Positions 29,874 to 39,352 of a stretch of DNA of 64,000 nt are shown here, piece after piece (the stretch's first letter is position 1; each line of letters starts with the position of its first letter). The DNA is from CAVTYH01 sp963738835 (GTDB lineage: Bacteria; Planctomycetota; Planctomycetia; Pirellulales; JADZDJ01): positions 620,001 to 684,000 of the forward strand of contig CAVTYH010000009.1 of the NCBI GenBank assembly GCA_963738835.1, given 5' to 3'. The notes below the pieces were generated by a model. The model worked only from the letters and a program-made list of their open reading frames with translations, did no database searches and had not been told where the DNA came from. The translations under genes were made by a program, and so were the position numbers.

Positions 29874-29944
29874 ATCAGGAGTCAGGGCAGTAAACAGGCG
29901 TCAAACAAACCGTATAGCGGCGTGGGCTTGCCCCGCGCTTTCTG
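29874..29944 (-). repeat. Dispersed repeat with CAAGCCCACGCCGCTA core, copy 2
   Basis: Reverse-orientation copy of the element at 8943-9000, carrying CAGAAAGCGCGG, the same 16-base core and CTGACTCCTGA in the same order. It lies just upstream of the OPT transporter start. Confidence 0.65.
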
Positions 29945-30114
29945 GCCAACAAAAAACGGCCGTCGCCAGCGAACCGCTAAATTGACGCCCTCCTGCCCCT
30001 TTTGCAAGTGCGATTCCATGCGCGGCCAGCCAAAATCGCAGCCCAGAGCGACCAGAAATGACCTATAGTTCTCATGTGGTGCAATCGATGTTCGAATGAA
30101 AGCGGAGCCCGAAC

Positions 30115-30543
30115 ATGGGCTGGGGAATTGCCATTCTGTTGGTCCTGGCATGCGGAGTTGCCGCGGCGTTCTGCGCTCAGCTCGATCAGGAAAAAACGGC
30201 CGAGAAAGATTTCAAAAAGCTGCTGGCCGAACTTCACGAAGCGGGTCAGGACACCGCTTTGCAGCAAGCGTTCTTACACACCATCAAAAAAGCGCGTTTC
30301 CAGTCTCTTTCCAAAAAGCTGAGTGCGCAGGCGTATCAAGCAGCGCTCGATAACTTGGCGGCCAACGCCGATAAGCCGGCCGCCAAAACGTTCGTGCTGG
30401 AAGTCGGCCGCTGGCACCTGGCTCGTTCGCGCCGCAGCAAACGCCCTAGCGCAGCCGACGAGCAAACCATCCAGTCCGACATCCTCACCCGCTGCCGCAT
30501 GCTGGTGGGCTCTTACCAAAAATCGGCCAGCTGGACGGAGTGA
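30115..30543 (+). CDS. Small membrane-anchored helical protein
   Basis: 142 residues. One N-terminal hydrophobic segment (WGIAILLVLACGVAAAFCA), then an all-helical charged domain (EKTAEKDFKKLLAELHEAG and so on). No family recognised. It is divergent from the OPT gene and followed by a 500-base gap. Coding is supported by the length of the frame and by the start with AGCGGAG upstream, but not by homology that I can name. Confidence 0.5.
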   Translation: MGWGIAILLVLACGVAAAFCAQLDQEKTAEKDFKKLLAELHEAGQDTALQQAFLHTIKKARFQSLSKKLSAQAYQAALDNLAANADKPAAKTFVLEVGRWHLARSRRSKRPSAADEQTIQSDILTRCRMLVGSYQKSASWTE

Positions 30544-31067
30544 TTCTCGCAGATTGCTCTGAGCCGGGGCGAGCGGATTTAAACCGTCCCGAAAATGCTT
30601 GGTTTGCCGGCGCATTTTCGCAACCAGAATGACGGTCGAGTGGCAAATCCAACGTGGAGATGAGTTTCGGAACGCCGGACGAGTGCCATCAACGAGGTCG
30701 TTAGATAGGATTCTCAAGAATCAAGGCCGTTCCCACGAGTTCCTGCGACGAGGACGGATAGCCTCTTACGGTTAGCTCGGCAATGCCGACGTCTACCCAG
30801 GATGAGTTGAATTCCACTGGAAAGTCCCCGACATTTTTTCAGAAAAAAGTGCTTGAATCCGCACCCCCCTTTCAGTAATAATGGCGACGTCGTTACACTC
30901 CCGAACAGTTGGTTCCTAACTTTTCATCAGCGCGTCGCTAAACCGCGGCGCCAGAGGTGTCCCTGATTCGCCAGCCGACGCTGGACAACACGTTGTCTGA
31001 CGAATGGTTGCTAGCAACGTTCAGCAACCAATGAACCTGAATGCAGCCCGGCTGCGGAGGTCCAATC
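30544..31067. other. Gene-free leader region of the giant PEP-CTERM gene
   Basis: No coding frame supported. It holds a TTTTTTC/GAAAAAA hairpin near 30834-30848, a promoter-like pair (next entry) and about 185 bases of apparent leader before the ATG at 31068. Confidence 0.5.
30853..30882 (+). promoter_or_regulatory. Candidate promoter of the giant PEP-CTERM gene
   Basis: TTGAAT (30853-30858), an 18-base spacer and AATAAT (30877-30882) resemble sigma-70 boxes. The spacer holds a run of six C. The distance to the start codon would give a ~180-base leader. Confidence 0.3.
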
Positions 31068-34000
31068 ATGCGACGTGTGAGTCTTTGGTGCGTGATGTTG
31101 GCGGTGGTTCTCGGGCTGCAATTCAGGCGCCGCGCCTGGGCCATCGACACGATTTGGACCTTCAATGGCGACGGTAATTGGACCGATGCGGCGAACTGGT
31201 CCAATGGCCAGCCGATCAACGATACATACAACGTATTCATCGACGACGGCGACACGGCCGTCACGGTGACGCTGAACACGTCGCGGACGATGGGGTCTCT
31301 CACGTTGGGGTCGGACGATACGCTACAGATTCAGAATCTGAGCACGGCAACCCTCACGCTGACCTCGGCCAATGGTTTTACCAACGACGGCTCGATCCTG
31401 CTGATGGCGACTGGTACGGGCGCTACGTCCCTGACCATCACCAGTGGCACGCTGACCAACAGCGCCACAGGCCTGCTGCACTTCCAGAGCGGCGGCTCGG
31501 CCAGCCGCGTTTTCAGCGGCGACCTGCTGAACAACGGCACTGTGACGGTCGACCGCTCAACCACGTTCAACAAGTCCGGCGGCAGCTACACCAACCACGG
31601 CCAGTTCACGATCAATAGTGGCAATACGCTCACGATCAGTGGTGGGGGCACGTTCACGCAGGCCGGCGGCACCCTGGACGTGAACGCCACCGTCGACCTG
31701 AACAATGGAAGCATATTGAACCTCAACGGCGGCGTGATGAACATGGCCGGGAACGTGACTTTGGCAGGCACGGGCAATGTCTTCACGCAGGACGGGGGAA
31801 CGCTCGATTACACGTCCGGCTCGATCAGCAGTGGTCTCTACCAATATCTGGGTGGGACGATCAGCGGCACGCCGCAGCTTTCCGGTGCCACGCTGGAGAT
31901 CGGACCGACGGCCACTGACCCGGTGTCGTTTTTGTTGACGAACGACAACACGCTCGTCGGCGACGTGCATGCCGGCCAGACGCTGACCGTGCAGGACACC
32001 TCCACGGTTGTCCAAGGCTTGACCTCGGCCAATGGTTTTACCAACGACGGCTCGATCCTGCTGATGGCGACTGGTACGGGCGCTACGTCCCTGACCATCA
32101 CCAGTGGCACGCTGACCAACAGTGCCACAGGCCTGCTGCACTTCCAGAGCGGCGGCTCGGCCAGCCGCGTTTTCAGCGGCGACCTGCTGAACAACGGCAC
32201 TGTGACGGTCGACCGCTCAACCACGTTCAACAAGTCCGGCGGCAGCTACACCAACCACGGCCAGTTCACGATCAATAGCGGCAATACGCTCACGATTAGC
32301 GATGGCTCGCTCACAAATTTCGCCGCCAATACGCTGACCGCCGGCACGTACGACATCACCGGTACGCTCCGCTTCCCGGGCGCTGACATCGTCACCAATC
32401 AGGCCGAAATCATCTTACGCGGCGCTTCTTCCAAGATCCTTAATGACACAGGCGGGATCGATGCGCTCGCAAATCTGGCGGCAATCGGTCCGTCCGGGGC
32501 CTTGCGGCTTTTCTCGGGACGTAACTTCTCCGCTGCCGTGCCCTTCGCCAACGAAGGCAAATTGGAGCTGGGCGGCACGACGTTCGCTGCCCCGTCGCTT
32601 GCCAACGCCGCCACGGGGGAAGTATTTGGCTTCGGCACAATTGCCGTGCGCCCACAAACTCCGGCATCATCCGCGCCCTCGGCGGCACGTTCACGTTTTC
32701 GGCAGGAATTCAAGGGGGCAGCGGCAGTGTGCAACTTGATCCTGGCGCAACGCTCGATCTTAGCGGCGCGGCGCTGGCATCCAGCGCCGATTTTCTCGTC
32801 CACAACGGCGCGGAACTGAACATCGGCGGCAACGATTTTTTGGTCGGCGTCGATTACCAAAACGCTAATTTTGGCATCGGTAACGCGTTCAATCCGCGAG
32901 CGAATGTCACCGGAACCGGAGCTATTAGTGCCAGTAATTCACCTTTGCAAGGGCTGCAAGGCAACGTTACCAATGGTTCGTCGGCCACTGCGAAGATGAG
33001 CTTCGGCAACATCCACGTGGGCGATGCACCCGCGCTGAATTACCAAATTGCAAACATCAATCCGGCGGCCGGGCCTAGCTTGCGCGGAGCCATTCAAACG
33101 GTCGTGGGCGGCGCTAATTTAACCGATGCCAGACTTTCCGGTGCAGGGGTCACGGCCGCCAACTTCGGGCCCATCGCGAACGGCGGCAACAGCGGCAATT
33201 TGGCGGTCACCTTCACCGGGTCGACCGCCGGAGCGCTGTCTGGTCAGCAAATTGGCATCGTCAACAATTTCGACAATGTGGCCGATCAGATCCTGCAACT
33301 CACCGGGGCCGCTTACCGCTATGCGAACCCGACAGCCCACATGCCAGAGCCAATTAACTTTGGCAATTTTCACGTGGGCGATCCGGTGCCATCGCAGCTC
33401 CTCTCGATCACCAACAATGTGCCCGCCGATGGTTTTTCCGAAAGCCTGGATGCCAGCATTGGCATCCCGACCGGCGGCGTGACCACCAACGGAGGCTCGT
33501 TTACAGGCTTAGCACCGGGTATTACCAACAGCACTAGCCTGTCGGTTGGCATCATGACCAGCGCCGGGCAACAAATCGGGCACGGCCAGCATTTCACTTA
33601 CCTCCAATGGCACCGGCTCCAGCGGACTGCCCGACACTTTGTTGGCATCGCAGACAGTTAATGTCAGCGGCAATGTGTTCCGTCTGGCCAGTCCGTCAGA
33701 TCATATGCCAGAACCTGTGAACTTCGGCAATTTCCACGTGGGTGATTCTGCTCCATCGCAGCTACTCTCGATCACGAACAACGTGGCCAATGATGGATTC
33801 TCCGAGAGTCTCAACGGGTCCATTGGCAGCCCCACCGGCGGCGTGACTACCAATGCCGGTTCGTTCACAGGATTGCTTCCGAGCGCAACCAACAGCACGA
33901 GCCTGTCGGTGGGCTTTTCCACCGCGACGCCCGGCGACAAATCGGGCACGGCGGCGATTTCGCTCACCTCTGACGGCACCGGTTCCAGTGGACTGCCCGA

Positions 34001-35138
34001 CACAGTCTCGCCGTCTCAAACCGTCAACGTCACCGGCAACGTCTATCGCTTGGCGAGCGCGTTGGCGCACACGCCAGAGCCGGTTAATTTCGGCATCGTC
34101 CATGTCGGCGATGTCGCACAACAGGCGCTGACCGTCAGCAACACCGCCCCGAACGACGGTTTTTCGGAACGGCTGAACGGCTCGCTCAGCAATCCGACTG
34201 GGAGCGCCACCACCAGCGGTTCGTTCAGCAACTTGACGCCTGGCGCGACCAACGACACGAGCCTTCTGGTGGGTATTAACACGGCGACAGCCGGCACCCA
34301 ATCGGGCGCCGCCACGCTGGCGCTGGAATCGACCGGGGCCGGCACCAGCGGATTGCCCAACACATCCTTTGCCAGTCAGACCGTCAACGTTCAGGCCCAA
34401 GTCAACAACTTCGCGGATCCGTCGCTGAGTCAGACCGGCGGCAGCGGAGTCCTGCAACAATCCGACGCCACGCACTACGATCTGCATTTTTCCGCGCGCC
34501 TCGCGCCGCCGACTTTGACGGCCTCGCTGTCGCTGGCCAACGCAGCGCCGGCCCCAGCCGACACCTTGGCTGGAGCATGGGACACGGTTCCGGCCAGTTT
34601 CACGCTGTCTGGATTCGATCCGCTTTCTAACCTGGCGGCCGGCAGCAGCCTGGGCGGATTGCAGGTTCAACTTTCCGCTGTCGCCGCAGGCACGTACAAT
34701 GGTAGCGCGACGCTGCATCCACGCAGCCAAAACTCCGGTGGCTTCGACGGTGCCTTGCCCGATCTGCAACTTGCAATCAGTGGCCTGGTCGTGGTGGAAG
34801 GGGATTTTGATCGCGATAATGTCCGGACGAATTTCGATATTCAAGCCATGTTGGATGCACTGGTCGACGTCGCGGCTTACAAAGCGGCCCACCAATTGTC
34901 GAATGCCGACATGCTCGCCCTGGGTGACATCAACAACGACAATCAATTCAACCCTGGAGACATTCTGCCATTCTTGACCTCGCTCACCACCGGCAATTTC
35001 GGCGGCGGCGCACTGGCGAATGTCCCCGAGCCACCCAGTTTGCTTCTGGCCGTGTGCGCAATGATGACGGCCTGCTGCTGGAACCAGCGTCCCAGGCACG
35101 GTCGAGACTGGCGCATCCGAACAGATTCTTGCAATTGA
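31068..35138 (+). CDS. Giant secreted beta-repeat protein with dockerin-like loops and PEP-CTERM, two frameshifts
   Basis: The ATG at 31068 has CGGAGG 8 bases upstream. About 1,357 residues when repaired. After the signal peptide come autotransporter-like beta strands (WTFNGDGNWTDAANWSNGQ) with an exact internal duplication (see repeats). The frame then shifts near 32655 (CCC should be CCCC), giving NSGIIRALGGTFTFSAG. A second shift near 33570 (GGG run) restores NKSGTASISLTSNGTGSSG. The second half has at least three choice-of-anchor-D-like repeats (MPEPxNFGNFHVGD, SITNNVxxDGFSESL). Calcium-loop segments EGDFDRDNVRTNFD and GDINNDNQFNPGD resemble dockerin type I. It ends in VPEPPSLLLAVCAMMTACCW, a PEP-CTERM sorting tail. 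Likely surface or matrix protein. Confidence 0.8.
31360..31636 (+). repeat. Internal direct repeat, copy 1 (277 bp)
   Basis: Matches 32020-32296 with only two mismatches over 277 bases. The 660-base offset keeps the frame. It encodes LTSANGFTNDGSILLMATG through NSGNTLTIS. Confidence 0.95.
32020..32296 (+). repeat. Internal direct repeat, copy 2 (277 bp)
   Basis: Second copy of the 31360-31636 unit in the same gene. The near-identity contrasts with the diverged repeats elsewhere in the protein and points to recent duplication or gene conversion. Confidence 0.95.
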
Positions 35139-35220
35139 TTTACCGGCGGGAGGCCCGACTCTAACCAAGGGCACCGCGTCAGAGAAGAGCCGCCGGGCCT
35201 GCTGGAATAAATGAATCTGG

Positions 35221-35276
35221 CAGGCCGGACAATTCTTCGCTCCGGCGCAGCCGCAAGAGGCTCTTAGCCAGATTTG
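35221..35276 (+). repeat. Structured island repeat, copy C
   Basis: Hairpin 1 is GCCGGA...TCCGGC; then the core CAGCCGCAAGAGGCTCTT at 35248, whose CAAGAG-G-CTCTTG arm pairing is weakened here by TTAG. It lies between two converging genes and contains the stop codon of the TIGR03118 gene. Confidence 0.7.
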
Positions 35277-36402
35277 AATTCATTCGTCAGATGGCGAGAC
35301 CGTCGTATGACTTTCCAGTTGGCCAACGCTGCGAAGCCGAGAAGAATCAGCACCAGCGACGGTGGCTCGGGCACCGATGCCAGACTGCCGAACAGCCCAT
35401 CGGCCTCGTCATTGGAGCCGGCAGTAAAGTAAATCAGACTGCTGCTGCCCGCCCCTTGGCCGTTTCCGGTCGTTAACGCCCACAGGCCGCCGATGACGAT
35501 GGGTTGGTCGTTCGTATCTTTCAGTGGTCCGTCGCTGGCCGACGTGCCAAGGTTGAAGGCGTGAATGGTTCCGTCGCCAAAATTGCCGACCAACAGGTCT
35601 CCAGCCACCCCCTCGAAGCCAGCCGGGGCGATCGTTAGCCCCCAAGGAGAATTCAGCGAGCCTCTGGTGGCGATTCTGGCAAGAAAGATGCCATTCAGGT
35701 CGAAGGAATCGACAAAGCCGTTGCCTGGCCCCGGCACGTCGTCTTCTTTGCTGGCGTCTTGCAAGGCATACGTTACATACAACTTGCCCCCAAGGTTTTG
35801 AATATTGAACGGAGCATAATCGGCAGGGAGGTTGGGGTCGGTGAATTTGCCGGCCAGATCCGGCTCGCCCGAGTTCCCCTTATAGACATCGACGTTGCCT
35901 GTCCTAAAGTTGGCCGCGTACAGATACGAATTCGACCCGATGCTGGCCAGCGCGGCGCCCTTATAAACATTGGCGCTGCTGGCCGTCACCAAAATTTCCG
36001 CGGTTGTGCCCAATGCGCCGCGCAACCCGAAATCGTCCCATCTTCGCTCGCAAACAAAAACAGATCGCCATTGAAGCCCGCCGAACTGTTAAACGCCTGG
36101 CCGGTGACGCTGCCATCGCCGGGAATCGAAACGACTAAATTCTGGGCCACGGGCACGTTCGTAACCGGATCGACCTGATAGATCGTCGCCGTACCCGTTC
36201 GATTGTTGGAAACCCAGAACGGGATTGTCGCAGAAAAGGAAACGCCCCACGGATTCTTCAAATTCGGATCGGTAATCGCCGCCGTGTTGACGGTTTGATC
36301 GTCGGTCACCAGGTTTGTAATCGTCACACCAGCCGAACTCACCGCTGCGAATAGCAGCACCACTCCGCCCACAATGCACGCCAAGCCATGTTGCTTCGTC
36401 AT
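35264..36402 (-). CDS. TIGR03118-family PEP-CTERM protein, one frameshift near 36015
   Basis: The start at 36402 has GGAGG upstream; the signal peptide is LACIVGGVVLLFAAVSSAG. Family marks are NPWGVSFSATIPFWVSNN, GDLLVGNFGDGTIHAFN, GGLWALTTGNG and YFTAGSNDEADGLFGSL, a beta-propeller-like exported family of unknown function. The frame shifts after FASEDGTISG and resumes WRGALGTTAEILVTASS when one G is added. The C-terminus SVPEPPSLVLILLGFAALAN followed by KVIRRSRH is a PEP-CTERM signal for exosortase-type sorting. It converges with the giant gene. Confidence 0.85.
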
Positions 36403-36528
36403 CGGTTGCCTCCCCAAATCGGCTTTTTTGAGCACGGTGGAGCGGGTCTTTTCAATTGGCCCATTATTCTGCCGCCAATTTTGCCAGTCAAGCTTTAACG
36501 ACAAATCGGCAGTGGGCCAGTTTGAAAT

Positions 36529-36582
36529 GTAGTGTCGGCTGTCCTCAGCCGCCCGCGAACCGCTCGGGACAGCGGTCGCTAC
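36529..36582. repeat. Imperfect palindrome GTAGTGTCGGCTGTCC / GGACAGCGGTCGCTAC
   Basis: Ends match as inverted repeats in 13 of 17 positions, with a GC-rich centre. It has the look of a short dispersed non-coding element and lies upstream of the TIGR03118 gene. Confidence 0.55.
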
Positions 36583-36789
36583 ATCGCTACACAATGATGA
36601 GATGCGCTTGAAGCGGGCGATTGGGGATGGAGCCCCGCCGAAAAATCGCAAAAACTCTCGAAGATTTCCGACTTTGGCGCGCGAAACCCCGGCAGAGTCA
36701 AAATGATGGCGCACGGTTTAGATAGATTTGAGAAGGATGCCTTGCGACCTTGAAGTGCATCACAAAAGTTAGATTGTGGCCGTCGGTGC

Positions 36790-36905
36790 TCAGGACCATT
36801 CGTCTGGGCGGCACAGCCGCAAGAGGCTCTTGGCCAGGAGTTTGAAATCTTTCTTTGGCTGGCGATTTCTCACAGCTACTTTTCTGCTACGCGACCCCGA
36901 TCCGA
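36790..36905 (+). repeat. Structured island repeat, copy B
   Basis: Core CAGCCGCAAGAGGCTCTTGG at 36814, followed by CCAGGAGTTTGAAA and, about 50 bases later, CTACGCGACCCCGAT, all shared with the copy at 40753-40862. The CAAGAG-G-CTCTTG arms form a perfect hairpin. The first hairpin is degenerate in this copy. Confidence 0.75.
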
Positions 36906-37424
36906 TCGGAAAAGTAGAATGCCCCCCCATTGGCCTATCGAAGCTGCTTCGGAAACTATGAGCCGAACAGTATTGGACCTGTTCATTTAATTACCTCATA
37001 TTGCCCATCATCGCGCAATCGCCCTGGCCACGCTGCCATTCGTATATCTCCTTTTTGTGTACCTCTGGACCATCTGTCACATGCCAATCAAGATGCCAAT
37101 CAAAAGAAACTAAAGCGCCTCTACCAAAAAATTAGGCAGATCCGCACGCTAGATCGACTAAACGATGCTTGGCAGCTTGTTTAGGCGCCGATCCTTCGAC
37201 AAGTTTTCCCACCGTACTTTTGTAGTGTTTCGTCCCCAGTGGCACAGAAATTGGCAAAGAAAGTAGTAGAGGTGTGGCTTTGCCCGAAAAATCGGTTGCT
37301 CGCACAATCTGTTGCGACAGCAGGCGACGGCCAGCTACTCAGAATTGTGGTAGTCATGAATTTATGGGCAAAGCCTAGAGGTGTGATCTTCCGGGGTGTT
37401 ATAACCCTTGTTGGAGGATAAGCC

Positions 37425-37601
37425 ATGAGCGAGATGAATGTATCGGGGAGCGGATCAGGAACCGGCCGGCGAGGCCTGCGGCTGGCAAAGCGACGTGCGG
37501 CCGCCTTCGGAAGGACTAAAGTAATCAGGCCGCCCTCAGAATTCGTACTTTCCCTTTTAATAATTAAAAACTGTCAGGGTGGTGGTGTTTGCGGCATATA
37601 A
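37425..37601 (+). CDS. Possible 58-residue small protein
   Basis: The ATG at 37425 is preceded by TTGGAGGATAAGCC, an excellent ribosome site at good spacing, and the frame runs 58 codons to TAA. The product starts MSEMNVSGSGSGTGRRG, is very basic in the middle (LAKRRAAAFGRTK) and more hydrophobic near the end (FVLSLLIIKN). No family recognised. It lies 60 bases before a PEP-CTERM gene and could be a leader peptide for it. The strong ribosome site is the main support; the codon pattern is not decisive. Confidence 0.35.
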   Translation: MSEMNVSGSGSGTGRRGLRLAKRRAAAFGRTKVIRPPSEFVLSLLIIKNCQGGGVCGI

Positions 37602-37661
37602 GCACATAGCAGGATGCAAAGAGCATAGCTCGGGCAGTGTCACCTTCCTCAGGAGTTTCCA

Positions 37662-38348
37662 ATGCGTTGCAGGTCACTAAATTTGGGAGTGGTGGTAATG
37701 ATGGTTGCTGCCGCGGCGAACGCTCAGGCGGCGGTCATAATCAGTCAAACAGACGGCAACGCGCCATCAGATGCACGTCCGTACTTCGGGCAGGCGGTTA
37801 CGACTCCCACCGGCGGACCTTGGAACAATATCAAATTCAGTTTCGACAACTTAACCGGTACGGGTGACGCGAATTTCGGTGACTACGCCGCAGGTGATTT
37901 GTTCATTTTGACGTCGTCGTATTTAGGTACACCCGCCGGCCTGAGCAATGCCACGCCAGGATTCGTCGCAATGTCGACCGGAATCAGCGGGGGAATGTGG
38001 ACATTCGCTAGCACAGTCGTTTTGAACCCCAACACGACTTATTATTTCATGATGGGAGACCGGCCGAGTCCAACGACAACATCGCTCTATGTGAAGGCCA
38101 ACAGCGATCCACCCGGATATGCTTATTCGATAGGGGACAATAATAACTACTTGTCTCCGACTAACAACGACCTAAATTATCGTCTGCTGGGGGACGTTGC
38201 TCCTGAGCCAGCCAGCCTGATCATCTGGTCCATGATTGGCCTGTGCGCGGGTGGTGCTGTTTACCGTCGCCGTCGCAAGGCAGCGTGGTCGCTACCAGCT
38301 GGACAATCTTCGTTGTCGTTCGAGGGGTCTCCCGCAGCGCTTGATTGA
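37662..38348 (+). CDS. Small PEP-CTERM exported protein
   Basis: 228 residues. The start has AGGAG upstream. Signal peptide LNLGVVVMMVAAAANAQAA. The beta-rich domain (SQTDGNAPSDARPYFGQ, PWNNIKFSFDN, NPNTTYYFMMGD) is of the choice-of-anchor type. The C-terminal APEPASLIIWSMIGLCAGG with RRRRKAA is a PEP-CTERM tail, but some 24 residues follow the basic cluster, which is unusual and may mean an extension past the natural end. The next gene begins within 12 bases. Confidence 0.8.
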   Translation: MRCRSLNLGVVVMMVAAAANAQAAVIISQTDGNAPSDARPYFGQAVTTPTGGPWNNIKFSFDNLTGTGDANFGDYAAGDLFILTSSYLGTPAGLSNATPGFVAMSTGISGGMWTFASTVVLNPNTTYYFMMGDRPSPTTTSLYVKANSDPPGYAYSIGDNNNYLSPTNNDLNYRLLGDVAPEPASLIIWSMIGLCAGGAVYRRRRKAAWSLPAGQSSLSFEGSPAALD

Positions 38349-38359
38349 AGACTGACAAT

Positions 38360-39331
38360 ATGTCCCCATTGCACGAGTCAGGGGCATTCGTTCGATTTCT
38401 GGCGGCGATCGTGGGTGAAGGAATTCTGGCCCTCGCCATTGGTCCTTCCGTCTGGGCCGCTACTCTCGTGGCCAATGGAAGTTTTGAATCGGGGAGTTTT
38501 ACATTTGGAGGTGACGGCGGCGCCGATTTGGCGCCGTCCAGCACCGCCATTTCCGGGTGGACGATCTTCACTAACCACATTGCGCCTCTGCGAACCGGCA
38601 ATGCGTACGGCATTGTGGCCGAGGAAGGCGACGTCTCGTTGGACCTGCAAGGTTATAGTGACTCCTCTCCCTTTGGCGGGTTGCAGCAGACAATTAACAC
38701 TGTGGCTGGTGAAGGGTATGAACTGAGTTTCTGGGTGGGCGTGGACAACGACAGCTCTATCGCGGTGGGTCCGGCCACCGTCACCGCGATCGCCGGTTCG
38801 GCGTCGCAGCAGTTTACGAATACCCTGACGGGCCAAGGCAACCAGTGGGAGCAGTTCCAGCTGGACTTCACCGCCGCGGGCTCCAGCACCGTGATCTCCC
38901 TGGTCGGAACCAGCACGGCCGGCGGCGCTTATATTGGTTTGGACAATGTGGTGGTGGTGGCTGTGCCGTTGTTGCGGGGGGACTTTAATCGCGATGGCCA
39001 CGTGACGATGGCCGACATACCGGCGATGCTGATGGCGTTGACCGACTTGTCCGTTTACCAAGCAACCTACTTGCTGGACGGCAGCCAATTGGCGGCAATC
39101 GGCGATTTCGACAACTCCGGCGTGGTCACGAATCGCGACATTCAAGGGCTACTGGATTTGGTGGCCAGTCTAGGCGGCGGGTCAGTAGCGGCTGTGCCGG
39201 AGCCGACGTCACTGTTGCTGTTGACTGCGGGCGGCCTCCTGCTGATCCTCGGTCGTGCCTGGGTGCTCGCCGGTTGCATAACGGAGCCAAAAGGGGGGAT
39301 ATGGGGCATCCTGCCGTACGAAAAAGTATAA
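38360..39331 (+). CDS. PEP-CTERM protein with DUF642/choice-of-anchor-like domain and dockerin-like loops
   Basis: Start taken at the ATG at 38360; a TTG at 38345 overlaps the previous stop. Signal segment RFLAAIVGEGILALAIGPSVWA. Residues ~35-205 (VANGSFESGSF, GWTIFTNHIA, LDLQGYSDSSPFGGLQQTI, YELSFWVGVDND) resemble DUF642/choice-of-anchor C beta sandwiches, often carbohydrate binding. Then come two calcium loops (RGDFNRDGHVTMADI, IGDFDNSGVVTNRDI) of dockerin style and the PEP-CTERM stretch AVPEPTSLLLLTAGGLLLIL. About 20 extra residues follow the basic end. Probably co-transcribed with the preceding gene. Confidence 0.8.
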   Translation: MSPLHESGAFVRFLAAIVGEGILALAIGPSVWAATLVANGSFESGSFTFGGDGGADLAPSSTAISGWTIFTNHIAPLRTGNAYGIVAEEGDVSLDLQGYSDSSPFGGLQQTINTVAGEGYELSFWVGVDNDSSIAVGPATVTAIAGSASQQFTNTLTGQGNQWEQFQLDFTAAGSSTVISLVGTSTAGGAYIGLDNVVVVAVPLLRGDFNRDGHVTMADIPAMLMALTDLSVYQATYLLDGSQLAAIGDFDNSGVVTNRDIQGLLDLVASLGGGSVAAVPEPTSLLLLTAGGLLLILGRAWVLAGCITEPKGGIWGILPYEKV

Positions 39332-39352
39332 TTGGTCGCGCATCACTGCCCA

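Larger units (their letters stand above)
36403..37424. other. Long gene-free stretch inside the PEP-CTERM island
   Basis: About 1 kb between divergent starts. It holds the palindrome at 36529-36582, the structured repeat at 36790-36905, and an inverted pair GGCTTTGCCC (37276-37285) / GGGCAAAGCC (37366-37375), each next to TAGAGGTGTG. Short frames here have no recognisable product. Confidence 0.5.

Noticed and set aside
29882..30151. 89-codon minus-strand frame beside the OPT gene
   Set aside because: It overlaps the dispersed repeat and the start of the plus-strand gene at 30115; composition looks non-coding.
30745..30775. Possible fourth, reversed copy of the island repeat (ATAGCCTCTTACGGTTA)
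   Set aside because: Only about 13 of 17 core bases match and neither hairpin is kept.
37181..37426. Open frames on both strands of about 60-80 codons
   Set aside because: No ribosome site, no recognised product, and they overlap each other; better seen as spacer with an inverted repeat.
37573..37595. Possible sigma-54 site (GG...TTTGC) before the PEP-CTERM gene
   Set aside because: GG and GC are not at the required 10-base spacing.
37425..37600. Riboswitch upstream of the PEP-CTERM gene
   Set aside because: Conserved blocks of c-di-GMP and cobalamin riboswitches are absent; a small frame with ribosome site explains the region better.
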